A program made the translations under genes and the position numbers. A stretch of DNA of 57,827 nt, from positions 1 to 57,827 of the forward strand of contig JAHZEL010000011.1 in NCBI GenBank assembly GCA_019421865.1, read 5' to 3'. Source of the DNA: Desulfovibrionaceae bacterium. Its GTDB lineage: Bacteria > Desulfobacterota > Desulfovibrionia > Desulfovibrionales > Desulfovibrionaceae. Within the stretch, counting starts at the first letter, position 1; every line of letters begins with the position of its first letter. This document shows, piece after piece, positions 33,230 through 40,244 of this stretch. The notes below the pieces were generated by a model that did no database searches, was not told where the DNA came from, and saw nothing but the letters and a program-made list of their open reading frames with translations.

Positions 33230-33313
33230 GCAGAGTCTCTGCTGACGACATTGGTGCATCTTTTCCTGGTCGGCCTGATAGCCTGGCGGGTGCTGGGGGG
33301 CGCGACATGCTGA
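33227..33313 (+). CDS. Possible small membrane protein
   Basis: A 28-residue frame starting inside the last origin repeat reads MAESLLTTLVHLFLVGLIAW, a plausible single membrane helix, and overlaps the primase start. A longer 131-codon frame (32918-33313) contains it but runs through the whole repeat array and is unlikely to be coding. Confidence 0.25.
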   Translation: MAESLLTTLVHLFLVGLIAWRVLGGATC

Positions 33314-34788
33314 CCATCACGGATCTGTACACGGCGCGGGGGCTGGCGTTGAAGGGCAAGGGCCGCAACAGTCGCGGCGCGGAGTTCGCCGGGCCGTGCC
33401 CGCTGTGCGGCGGTCGAGATCGGTTCCTGGTGTGGCCAGAACAGAACGACGGTCACGGCTCTTACAGCTGCCGGCAGTGCGGCATAAGCGGCGACGTGAT
33501 CCAGTGGCTCATGGACGTGGAAGGTATGACGTTCCAGGAGGCGGCGAAGGCCGCAGGACGTAAGCTGGAAGGTCGTCCGGTAAGAAGCACGCCACAAGCC
33601 CCGCGAAGGCACGAAAAGGAACCTGCGCGTATCGAGACACGGACAGAGTCGGAACGAGTGCAGGACGTCGCTCAGTGGCACGAAGAAGCGGCTCATTTTG
33701 TCGAGACACGGCACAAGGCAATCTGGACACAGACGGAAGCCCGGCAGTACCTGGCTGGGCGCGGACTCGATGAAGTAGCTGTACGGGACTACAGGCTGGG
33801 ATGGCAGTGTGGTGAAAACGGCAGGGGACACATCATGCGCCTGCGCAAGAAGTGGGGGCTGCCTGATGAAGCGGCACGGGAACCGGGTGGCCGTACTCGC
33901 CGGGCGGTATGGATCCCCCGCGGCATCGTGATTCCCTGTCCTTCTGCCGAAGGCGGAATTGAACGAATCCGTATCCGCCGCCCGGACGCAGACCGCAGGC
34001 AGGCGCTGCCGAATCTGAAATACTATGTCATGCCGGGTAGCGGCGGCACGCCTCTTTTTCTCGACATGAGGCACGGAGCATTCCGCAACGCTCCGGCCTG
34101 TGTGGTCGTGGAGGCAGAGCTTGACGCCATGCTGGTACACCGGGCGGCCGGAGATATCTGCGCGGCTCTGGCTGTGGGTACGGCCCACCTTCGGCGCCTG
34201 CCCGTCGTTCTTATGAACAGACTGAAGTGTTTCCCCGTGATTCTGGTGGCCCTGGACGTGGACGATAACGGCGCCGGCGGCAAGGGGTGGGAACTCTGGA
34301 AAGAGACGTTTTCACAGGCGGAACGCTGGCCGTGTATCAATGGCAAGGACCCGGGAGAGATGTTTCAGGCTTCAGTACCCGGCCACGGTCATGAGAATAT
34401 CCGGGAGTGGGTAATCGCTGGCTTGCCCCCTGTGTACGCGGAAGTCGCCCGCAGAGCAGAAAAGAAGGAAGTTCCACAGGAAACGTCAGCGGAGCCCCTG
34501 AAAGATTCAGAGCCGCAACCTGAACCGGTGCGGCCGCAAAACCAGCAACGACCGGAGCCTTCCTTTCCAACGCATCCTGTATGGGATCTGAACGGCTATT
34601 ACATGGGCAAGGAACTGGTGAAGCAGTGCCTGCACGCCAACGGCCTTACCCTGGTGCCTGTACCGGGTGACGTGAGAATCCGTGGAGACCGCCAGTTGCC
34701 GAAAAGTGAATACGTCAAGCTGCTGCCTTTCCTGAGGAGGCACAGAGAATATCTCGATGAAATAGCAAAAGATATGGGGACAGAATAA
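33307..34788 (+). CDS. Phage DNA primase (zinc-finger and TOPRIM domains)
   Basis: A 493-residue primase. The N-terminal zinc finger is CPLCGG...CRQC (about residues 31-58), typical of DnaG/P4-type primases, and the TOPRIM core shows VVVEAELDAM near residue 268 and LVALDVDDNGAGG near residue 313, carrying the catalytic Glu and Asp residues. A linker rich in Pro, Glu and Gln precedes a C-terminal segment of unknown function (HPVWDLNGYYMGKELVKQ). Its TAA overlaps the next ATG. Confidence 0.87.
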   Translation: MLTITDLYTARGLALKGKGRNSRGAEFAGPCPLCGGRDRFLVWPEQNDGHGSYSCRQCGISGDVIQWLMDVEGMTFQEAAKAAGRKLEGRPVRSTPQAPRRHEKEPARIETRTESERVQDVAQWHEEAAHFVETRHKAIWTQTEARQYLAGRGLDEVAVRDYRLGWQCGENGRGHIMRLRKKWGLPDEAAREPGGRTRRAVWIPRGIVIPCPSAEGGIERIRIRRPDADRRQALPNLKYYVMPGSGGTPLFLDMRHGAFRNAPACVVVEAELDAMLVHRAAGDICAALAVGTAHLRRLPVVLMNRLKCFPVILVALDVDDNGAGGKGWELWKETFSQAERWPCINGKDPGEMFQASVPGHGHENIREWVIAGLPPVYAEVARRAEKKEVPQETSAEPLKDSEPQPEPVRPQNQQRPEPSFPTHPVWDLNGYYMGKELVKQCLHANGLTLVPVPGDVRIRGDRQLPKSEYVKLLPFLRRHREYLDEIAKDMGTE

Positions 34789-35096
34789 TGCTGAACAATG
34801 ATCTTGAATACTACAGGCAGATGGCCAGAGATATGGATGTGGACGCATGGGCAGTTCTTCCAGAACTTTGTGACGAGATAGAATGCCTGCGGAAAGAAGT
34901 AGAAAGACTGCAATATGATGAAGATATTGACGAGTTGATTGATGATGTGGAGCAGAAGCGCGCTAATTTGAAGAAGAACTCAAAGTATGTAGCTTCGGAT
35001 CATGCTGGTGATGAGTATGTCCAGGCAATGATGAAGGCCATTCCGATACTAATAGCGACAATACGCCGTATGCGCGGGGGAGAAACCCATGTTTAA
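34788..35096 (+). CDS. Phage hypothetical coiled-coil protein
   Basis: A 102-residue acidic protein, probably helical, with a coiled-coil stretch (ELCDEIECLRKEVERLQYDEDIDELIDDVEQKRANLKK in pieces across residues 24-65). It is coupled to primase by an ATAATG overlap and runs into the next gene by 8 bases. No family was recognised. Confidence 0.6.
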   Translation: MLNNDLEYYRQMARDMDVDAWAVLPELCDEIECLRKEVERLQYDEDIDELIDDVEQKRANLKKNSKYVASDHAGDEYVQAMMKAIPILIATIRRMRGGETHV

Positions 35097-35289
35097 GCCT
35101 AGAGACCGCAAGGGAAAGAGAAACGGGGAGCACGACCCGCGCTTTCATGTGGCAAAGGATGCACTGTATCTGCATAAGTGCCACGACTGCGACCGGATGA
35201 CCACAGACTTTCGTTGCCCTGCCTGTCTCAGAAAATGGCGCCTGAAAAATGGTGTTCTATTGAACGCTACCGACGAGGAGGGGCTTTGA
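35089..35289 (+). CDS. Phage small zinc-ribbon protein
   Basis: A 66-residue basic protein with two CxxC pairs (CHDC and CPAC, 13 residues apart), a likely zinc ribbon. This layout occurs in many small phage nucleic-acid-binding proteins. It lies directly before the terminase small subunit; function unknown. Confidence 0.6.
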   Translation: MFKPRDRKGKRNGEHDPRFHVAKDALYLHKCHDCDRMTTDFRCPACLRKWRLKNGVLLNATDEEGL

Positions 35290-35290
35290 T

Positions 35291-35866
35291 ATGAGCCAGG
35301 CAGGGACCACGTTCCGCACGGCTGCGGATGCTGTGGAGTGGCTGAAGATGCAGGGGTACAAGATCAGCGCTCCGCAGTTCTCCCGGCATTTCAGGGCCGG
35401 AAAGATTGCCCGTGACGGAGACGGCTTTTTTACCGCGTCGGCCCTTCTCGGCTATGCGGCAGCACAGCTTCAGCCTGTGGCCCGCATAGATGATGCTGAG
35501 AGCAGGAGCGTGGCCCTGGGGAAAATGAGTGCAGACTCTGAACTAAAAACCGTGCGGGCCGCCCGTGAGCGCCTGAAGCTGGAACGGGAACAGGGCAAGC
35601 TCATGAGCGTAGAGGTTCACGAGCAGGACCTTGCAGCCCGTGCGGTGTTCTTCAAGTCGGAAGTGCAGAGCTTCATACACCGCAAGGCCGGGGAGATCAT
35701 CGCACTCGTTGGAGGCCGTGAAGATGCCGTACCGGAGCTTATTGCCTGGTGGGAAGGGGCTACGGCGGACTGGATGGACGCATGGAGCACGGAGCAGGAA
35801 TTTGTGACGCAGGACGGCGACGCCGCCGAAGACGTGGAGGCCGATGATGAGACTATCCTTGACTGA
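35291..35866 (+). CDS. Terminase small subunit (Nu1-like)
   Basis: A 191-residue protein with the Nu1-type plan: an N-terminal winged helix (AADAVEWLKMQGYKISAPQFSRHFRAGKI) for cos or pac recognition, a central coiled helix (AARERLKLEREQGKLMSVE) typical of the family, and an acidic C-terminus that would contact the large subunit. Its end overlaps the large-subunit gene by 23 bases. Confidence 0.83.
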   Translation: MSQAGTTFRTAADAVEWLKMQGYKISAPQFSRHFRAGKIARDGDGFFTASALLGYAAAQLQPVARIDDAESRSVALGKMSADSELKTVRAARERLKLEREQGKLMSVEVHEQDLAARAVFFKSEVQSFIHRKAGEIIALVGGREDAVPELIAWWEGATADWMDAWSTEQEFVTQDGDAAEDVEADDETILD

Positions 35867-37643
35867 GGCGGAACGGCGCATATTCCGCAAGCGAGATATT
35901 CCTCCTGTGTCGCGCTGGGCGGCACAGCATCTCATTGTGCCTGACGGCCCCTATGCCGGGGCACGGTACCGGCGCGACGTGAATCCGTACCTGGCAGGCA
36001 TCATGGACGCATTTTCCGAGCGCAGCGTGGAGGAAGTGGTGGTCTGCGGTGCTCCCCAGGCAGGAAAAACGCTGTGCCTGTACGCATGCCTGTGCTGGTG
36101 CATCGACTACAGGCCGGCGCCGCGCATGCTGGCCATGCCGGACGACGAAACGCTGGCCCGCGTGGTGGAAGCCAAACTTAAGCCCATGTTCCGCAAAACA
36201 CGGCCCGTGCGCGAGCTTCTCGGCAAGAGCAAGGGCGGCCGCACGGGCTTTGCCGACGGAACGGCCCTGTACCTGTCCAGCGCGGCCAGTGCTAGCCAGC
36301 GCGCGTCCATTTCCGTGCAGGATTTGTTTCTGGACGAGGAATCTCTGTTCCGTGCGTTTGCAGGCCACGGAGACCCGGTGACGGACTTTAGGGAGAGAAC
36401 GCGCTCCTATCCCTATACGCACAAGATCATGCGTATCAGTAAGCCCGTGGGCGATGAAACGAGCACGATATGGGCAGACCTGGCCGCCATGGATGAGGTG
36501 CGCCGTTACCGGGTGGTGTGCCCGGCCTGCGGGACGGAACAGGTGATGCAGCCGGAGAACATCATTTCCGAGCACGGCGTGAAGGACCCCGTGCGGGTAC
36601 GGCGCGAAAAGCTGGGGCGCTACCGCTGCCCGCACTGCGCCTATCACTGGACGGACTACGCCCGCGACCAGGCCGTGGCGCGCGGCCGCTGGGAGGCGGA
36701 CAACCCGCTTCCGTCTCCCCACCGCGTGGGCTTCCACCTGCCGGCTTACCTTTCTTCCGCAGTGTCTCTTTCTGAGGTTCGGGCGGCGCAGCTGGAACTG
36801 GAAAAGACGGACGATGCCGACGCCCATCAGGCATACGCCAACGGCATTCTGGCCAGGCCCTATACTCCGGTCATTGCCAAAACCAGTGAGGACGAAGTGC
36901 TGGAGCTGGTGGACCGCGACCTGCCGCCGTGCACGCTGCCCGCCGGATATCGGGCAGTTACGCTGGGGATAGACATGCAGCGTGTTGGCTTCTGGTACAT
37001 GGCCGTTGCCTGGACACGGCGGCTGGACGGCGCGGTCATTGACTACGGCCGCCTTCAGGACTGGGAGGAGGTGTACCGCAAAGTCTTTGAAACGGAATAC
37101 GCCGTGCAGGGGCAGGACGATCCCGTGCCCGTATGGCGCGCCGCGCTCGATACCGGCGGCGGTCTGGAAGGGGACGCCATATCCCGCACGGAACAGGCCT
37201 ATGAGTTCCTGCGCCAGTATGGGATGGGGGTACTGTGGGGAACCAAAGGTGCAAGTCACCGCCAGAGCCTTCCCGTGCAGTGGAGTCTCATGGAACGGAT
37301 GCCTCAGAGCCGAACGTCTATCAGGGGCGGGCTGCGTCTTTATATTCTGGACACTGACTACTTCAAAACATGGACAACGGCCCGCCTTCAGCCCGGAAGC
37401 CGCCAGCCCTTCCGCCTGCATGCCGGATGCGATGAAGCCCTGGCCAGACAGCTCACGGCGGAACAGCTGGTGCGGGAGAAGGGCAAACGCGTGTGGAAGC
37501 AGCGCCGCAAGGACAATCACTGGTTTGACTGCCTTTGCCTGTGCACGGCGGCCGCACATTCCACCTGGACGCCGAGCCTTTCGCGCATATTGGAAACTGT
37601 GGAAGAGGAAGAGCCCGCCTTTGTCGAGCAGAAGGGGGCGTGA
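35844..37643 (+). CDS. Terminase large subunit, GpA family
   Basis: A 599-residue DNA-packaging motor of the lambda gpA type. Walker A GAPQAGKT is at residues 69-76 and LFLDEESLF is the Walker B. A zinc-ribbon (CPACGTEQ...CPHC) sits in the middle as in GpA relatives, and the RNase H-like nuclease half begins with AVTLGIDMQRVG and continues to WFDCLCLCTAAAH. GpA terminases usually cut at cos sites, which suggests cohesive ends; no cos site was recognised. Tandem ATGs at 35844 and 35847 leave the first residue open. Confidence 0.93.
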   Translation: MMRLSLTEAERRIFRKRDIPPVSRWAAQHLIVPDGPYAGARYRRDVNPYLAGIMDAFSERSVEEVVVCGAPQAGKTLCLYACLCWCIDYRPAPRMLAMPDDETLARVVEAKLKPMFRKTRPVRELLGKSKGGRTGFADGTALYLSSAASASQRASISVQDLFLDEESLFRAFAGHGDPVTDFRERTRSYPYTHKIMRISKPVGDETSTIWADLAAMDEVRRYRVVCPACGTEQVMQPENIISEHGVKDPVRVRREKLGRYRCPHCAYHWTDYARDQAVARGRWEADNPLPSPHRVGFHLPAYLSSAVSLSEVRAAQLELEKTDDADAHQAYANGILARPYTPVIAKTSEDEVLELVDRDLPPCTLPAGYRAVTLGIDMQRVGFWYMAVAWTRRLDGAVIDYGRLQDWEEVYRKVFETEYAVQGQDDPVPVWRAALDTGGGLEGDAISRTEQAYEFLRQYGMGVLWGTKGASHRQSLPVQWSLMERMPQSRTSIRGGLRLYILDTDYFKTWTTARLQPGSRQPFRLHAGCDEALARQLTAEQLVREKGKRVWKQRRKDNHWFDCLCLCTAAAHSTWTPSLSRILETVEEEEPAFVEQKGA

Positions 37644-37831
37644 TGCAGCTTGTGGGGATGAAGGAGATATGCGCTTACATGAAGCGCAGCGACCGCACGG
37701 TACGTAAGCTCATACGTCTGCATGAACTCCCTGCGGTGAAGATTGAAGGTGAATGGATATCGGACAGTGAGCTTATCAATGTATGGCTGCGGGAGAAAAT
37801 CAAGGATTTGAAACATGGGAAAAAAAGATGA
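37643..37831 (+). CDS. Small helix-turn-helix (excisionase-like) protein
   Basis: A 62-residue protein with one winged helix-turn-helix: MKEICAYMKRSDRTVRKLIRLHELPAVKIEGEWISDSELINVWL across residues 6-49, as in excisionase/AlpA/MerR-like small regulators. It begins at the terminase stop codon and is followed by a basic tail. It is a candidate regulator of the motif array before the late genes, which is inference from position. Confidence 0.7.
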   Translation: MQLVGMKEICAYMKRSDRTVRKLIRLHELPAVKIEGEWISDSELINVWLREKIKDLKHGKKR

Positions 37832-38369
37832 CCGCAGGGCGGAAGCGGAAAAGCGGGACAGGCTTCTTCATCTTCTGCTTATCATCATGACCGTTTATGA
37901 CCAGTGGATGATGGGTATCGGAGGTGGTGACTCCAGAGATGATGATATTATTCCGGCACTGGACATGTGCGGGAGTGAATCACGATGGGCGCGCTTTCAG
38001 CTGGACCGCGTGTACCGTCGCATGGCGGAGTGTTTTGAGCTTCTGGGTTATCATGGCCGTTATTGCCTCAATTCCGGGCAGTATCGCAGTGTCAACGAAA
38101 AAATATCGGTCATGAATGGGAGCTTGCGTCAGTATGTTTCGGGCGTCTCTGGAGAGCTTCATGAACTGGTGACATGCACCAAGGTGCTGAGCTTCATGCT
38201 TTCCGTACTGGTGCAGGCTACGCACGAGAGCCGGAGCTCCGTACTTATGCTGGACAGGGTATTTTCCACGTTTGCGGATCACTGGTTTCCCAACGACGTG
38301 GCCATGGTGCAGGCCGTGGTAAACATTTATGCGGACTCATGCGTTCGTGTGCTGGGGGTGAAGATATGA
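37815..38369 (+). CDS. Phage protein of unknown function
   Basis: A 184-residue protein, mostly helical by composition, with no recognised family. The start overlaps the HTH gene by 17 bases and the end overlaps the next by 4 bases (ATGA), so it is expressed with them. A His/Cys-containing middle (LGYHGRYCLNS) and hydrophobic C-terminal helices (VLSFMLSVLVQAT) are the only notable traits. Confidence 0.6.
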   Translation: MGKKDDRRAEAEKRDRLLHLLLIIMTVYDQWMMGIGGGDSRDDDIIPALDMCGSESRWARFQLDRVYRRMAECFELLGYHGRYCLNSGQYRSVNEKISVMNGSLRQYVSGVSGELHELVTCTKVLSFMLSVLVQATHESRSSVLMLDRVFSTFADHWFPNDVAMVQAVVNIYADSCVRVLGVKI

Positions 38370-38590
38370 GCAGCTTGATACAGGGAGTCTTGAAGCGGTG
38401 TCCATTTTGCGGCGGGGAAGCCGAGGTGAGAATGGATACGGATATCTCTGGAGGCGGTTTGTATGTGTATGCTGCGTGCAGGCTTTGCGGCGCTCACCGT
38501 GCTCCAGAATGGGCACAATCCGTGACAGAAGGGCGACAGGCGGCAGTCATCAAGGCCGCCAGAGACTGGAACAGGAGAGCGAAAAAATGA
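38366..38590 (+). CDS. Lar-family restriction-alleviation-like zinc protein
   Basis: A 74-residue protein with CPFCGG at the N-terminus, a second CRLC pair, and the closing AVIKAARDWNRR. This cysteine-pair plus WN.R pattern is that of the Lar family, named after the Rac-prophage protein that reduces type I restriction by enhancing host modification. Activity here is not shown, and many family members are untested. It overlaps both neighbours by 4 bases. Confidence 0.7.
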   Translation: MSSLIQGVLKRCPFCGGEAEVRMDTDISGGGLYVYAACRLCGAHRAPEWAQSVTEGRQAAVIKAARDWNRRAKK

Positions 38591-38805
38591 GACGGGGGCA
38601 TGTAACAAGCGCGGAAGTAGAGCGTCTGTGTCTGGCAAATGCTCGTCTGGCTGCGCAGCTTCATAGGCAGAGGGAAGAAGGGGAAGAGATACTTTCAGTG
38701 GCACAGACAACGATTGTCGCTCTCCGGAAGAAAGTTTCCGAATTGAAGATGGAGAATCTGGAACTGAATATTAAACTTGGCCTTGTGAAAGAGGCAGAGG
38801 ATTGA
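38587..38805 (+). CDS. Small coiled-coil protein, copy 1
   Basis: A 72-residue protein predicted to be one long helix: AEVERL..NARL, then ATTI-like LR turns, then KMENLELNIKLG. It is clearly related to the protein at 39538-39759 (shared AEVERL, NARL, RE, TI, LR, EL, ENLELN, LG), so the phage carries a diverged pair. The function is unknown. Confidence 0.65.
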   Translation: MRRGHVTSAEVERLCLANARLAAQLHRQREEGEEILSVAQTTIVALRKKVSELKMENLELNIKLGLVKEAED

Positions 38806-38819
38806 CGAAAAATCTTCAG

Positions 38820-39000
38820 GCGTGCATGGTGTGGTGGCCACCAGCCCACCGTGTGGTCATGCGGAACGACTCTTTGGAAGACCGGAGCACGCCGTAACGG
38901 AGGCACCTGAGTACTCAGAGAGATGGGGGAATCTCCCCGTCCCCCTCCTTGGGCCAGGGAGCGGAGCTCAGAGCGTTCCGCTCCCTGGCCCCTCTTGACA
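38820..39000 (+). other. Cluster of stem-loops in non-coding prophage DNA
   Basis: No gene lies here. Four structures follow each other: GCATG (38824) to CATGC (38862) enclosing the palindrome TGGTGGCCACCA (38832-38843); the palindrome CTGAGTACTCAG (38907-38918); a 7-bp stem 38922-38928/38935-38941; and a perfect 15-bp stem 38951-38965/38977-38991 with an 11-base loop. None is followed by a T-run. Confidence 0.65.
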
Positions 39001-39029
39001 TTCCCGTGAAAATTTAATTCACTGAACGC

Positions 39030-39214
39030 ACGGAGCTTAGAAACCTCCTTTGCCCGGATAAGTCACCCCGGTAAGCGTGGCTGTTTTTGTACCCTGCGCC
39101 TGAAAAGCAGCGGTACCCTATCGGCTATTTATGGCCGGGAGTTGGCTAATACAATACCCTTCGGGGGAATAGGCCAGCCGTCGCAAAGCGGTTTCTAGCT
39201 CCCGGCCTTTTTTG
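39030..39214 (+). ncRNA. Candidate structured phage RNA ending in a branched terminator
   Basis: A hairpin GTACC-CTGC/GCAG-GGTAC (39089-39116) is followed by a domain closed by an 11-bp stem (39133-39143 with 39197-39207). Inside are TGGC/GCCA (39143-39146/39173-39176) enclosing a CCC-TTCG-GGG tetraloop hairpin (39157-39166) and a small CGC/GCG hairpin. Six T follow the closing stem. Upstream, GTGAA/TTCAC (39006-39022) and TTGACA (38995-39000) could be control elements. Start is approximate; no known RNA family was recognised. Confidence 0.5.
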
Positions 39215-39256
39215 CGTTCCGCAGAAGGCTCATAGAAAAACTTTGCGAGGTGCCTT

Positions 39257-39541
39257 ATGAAGTTTGAATCCCTGGAAAAGTGCGGCGGCAAGTGGTTCTC
39301 ATCCCTCGACCGTTCGGCCCAGAACGCCGTAACGGACCTTGGCTATTACATCTACGTTGACCTTGAGAACCTGCAGACGCGGCTGCGTACGCTTTCCGAG
39401 CTCACGGGCCAGCAGAGCGAAGGAGAGCCCATTGCCGACATGGACGGCCTCGGACTCATCATCGGCGACTACGCGGAAGCTCTGGACGCCGTGATAGAGC
39501 ATTTTCGTGATATGCGTTCCGCCGGGAGGGTATCGGCATGA
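39257..39541 (+). CDS. Phage protein of unknown function
   Basis: A 94-residue acidic protein, probably helical (NLQTRLRTLSELTG and IIGDYAEALDAVIEHFRD). GCGAGGTG precedes the ATG and the stop overlaps the next ATG. No family was recognised. Confidence 0.6.
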   Translation: MKFESLEKCGGKWFSSLDRSAQNAVTDLGYYIYVDLENLQTRLRTLSELTGQQSEGEPIADMDGLGLIIGDYAEALDAVIEHFRDMRSAGRVSA

Positions 39542-39759
39542 AGAAGCTCTCCCTTGACCTGAATGCGGAAGTGGAACGCCTGCGCAAGGTAAACGCCCGC
39601 CTCATGACCGCCGTGCGCCGGAGCCGTGAGGAGTACGCGGAAATGCTCGACATATCTCACGCCACTATCAACCACCTGAGAAACGAGATTGCCGAACTGG
39701 AAATAGAGAACCTTGAATTGAACAGCAGGCTGGGCGCGGTGAACATCGCGGCAGGATAA
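39538..39759 (+). CDS. Small coiled-coil protein, copy 2
   Basis: A 73-residue helical protein related to that at 38587-38805: both have AEVERL, NARL, a TI..LR core and ENLELN near the end. It overlaps the upstream gene by 4 bases and is the last gene before a terminator. The paired arrangement suggests duplication of a small gene across the structured RNA region. Confidence 0.65.
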   Translation: MKKLSLDLNAEVERLRKVNARLMTAVRRSREEYAEMLDISHATINHLRNEIAELEIENLELNSRLGAVNIAAG

Positions 39760-39793
39760 AGCGACCATGACGAGTATTCCCCGGCATGGTTTT

Positions 39794-39819
39794 GCCCCTC
39801 TTTGGAGGGGCTTTTTTTT
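39794..39819 (+). terminator. Terminator before the late head operon
   Basis: GCCCCTC (39794-39800) pairs perfectly with GAGGGGC (39805-39811) around TTTG, followed by eight T. It separates the small-gene block from the head genes. Confidence 0.88.
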
Positions 39820-39827
39820 GCCCGGAT

Positions 39828-39944
39828 TTTTCCGTAAATCGGCCGCTCTTAAAAAACGTGTCAACGGAAAATATAGGTCGTTTATCGGAAAAGATGGTCC
39901 TTTTGCGCGTATACATCGGAAAATTCCGACATGGCCATTTTCCG
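39828..39944. promoter_or_regulatory. Helically phased CGGAAAA motif array
   Basis: CGGAAAA occurs forward at 39865, 39886 and 39917 and reversed (TTTTCCG) at 39828 and 39938. Steps of 21, 31 and 21 bases between the last four copies equal whole helical turns, placing them on one DNA face. The array lies between a terminator and the first head gene and is a likely late-gene control region. Confidence 0.6.
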
Positions 39945-39959
39945 GGGTTACGCTTTTTT

Positions 39960-39996
39960 CCATGTTCGCGGGCATGGTGTCCGCGGGAAAACATGG
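39960..39996 (+). promoter_or_regulatory. Leader hairpin upstream of gpW-like gene
   Basis: CCATGTT-CGCGG (39960-39971) pairs with CCGCG (39981-39985) and AACATGG (39990-39996), with a GGAA bulge. It ends 9 bases before the gpW-like start and covers the only purine-rich stretch, so it could limit translation. Confidence 0.45.
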
Positions 39997-40005
39997 GGCA
40001 AAAAC

Positions 40006-40242
40006 ATGACCTATACCTGGTGTGAACTGGAAGAGCAGCTTCTGGAAGACATGGCCTCCGGCGGCTTCGGAAAAGTCCAGAGCTACAGCGTGAGCACGGC
40101 GGGCGGCTCCCGTAATTTCAGCTATCGGACGCTGTCTGAGCTGAAGGATTTGCTTGCCTATGTTCAGAGCCGTTGCGCCATGGAGAGCGGCAAGGTTCCC
40201 TATGTGGGGCGAACCTGCGCGGGCAGCGCCGGGAGGTCCTGA
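40006..40242 (+). CDS. Head-tail joining protein, gpW-like
   Basis: A 78-residue protein that aligns in pattern with lambda gpW: an N-terminal helix (ELEEQLLEDMASG), a beta hairpin (KVQSYSVSTAGGSRNFSY), a second helix (TLSELKDLLAYVQSR) and a small Gly/Arg-rich tail. gpW completes the filled head and lies between terminase and portal, as here. The ribosome-binding site is poor (GGGG). Confidence 0.68.
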   Translation: MTYTWCELEEQLLEDMASGGFGKVQSYSVSTAGGSRNFSYRTLSELKDLLAYVQSRCAMESGKVPYVGRTCAGSAGRS

Positions 40243-40244
40243 GC

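Noticed and set aside
32918..33313. A 131-codon frame across the repeat array
   Set aside because: Its repeats (HDT, MT, YHG) arise from the DNA motif array itself; a gene here would be constrained by the iterons. Only the last 28 codons are a weak candidate.
35853..37559. A 568-codon open frame on the minus strand
   Set aside because: It is antisense to the terminase large subunit and has a low-complexity, Arg/His-rich composition.
38820..39214. A CRISPR array
   Set aside because: The repeats are inverted hairpins of different sequence, not equal direct repeats with spacers, and no cas gene is near.
39786..40025. An 79-codon frame before gpW
   Set aside because: It runs through a terminator hairpin and the CGGAAAA array and has no ribosome-binding site.
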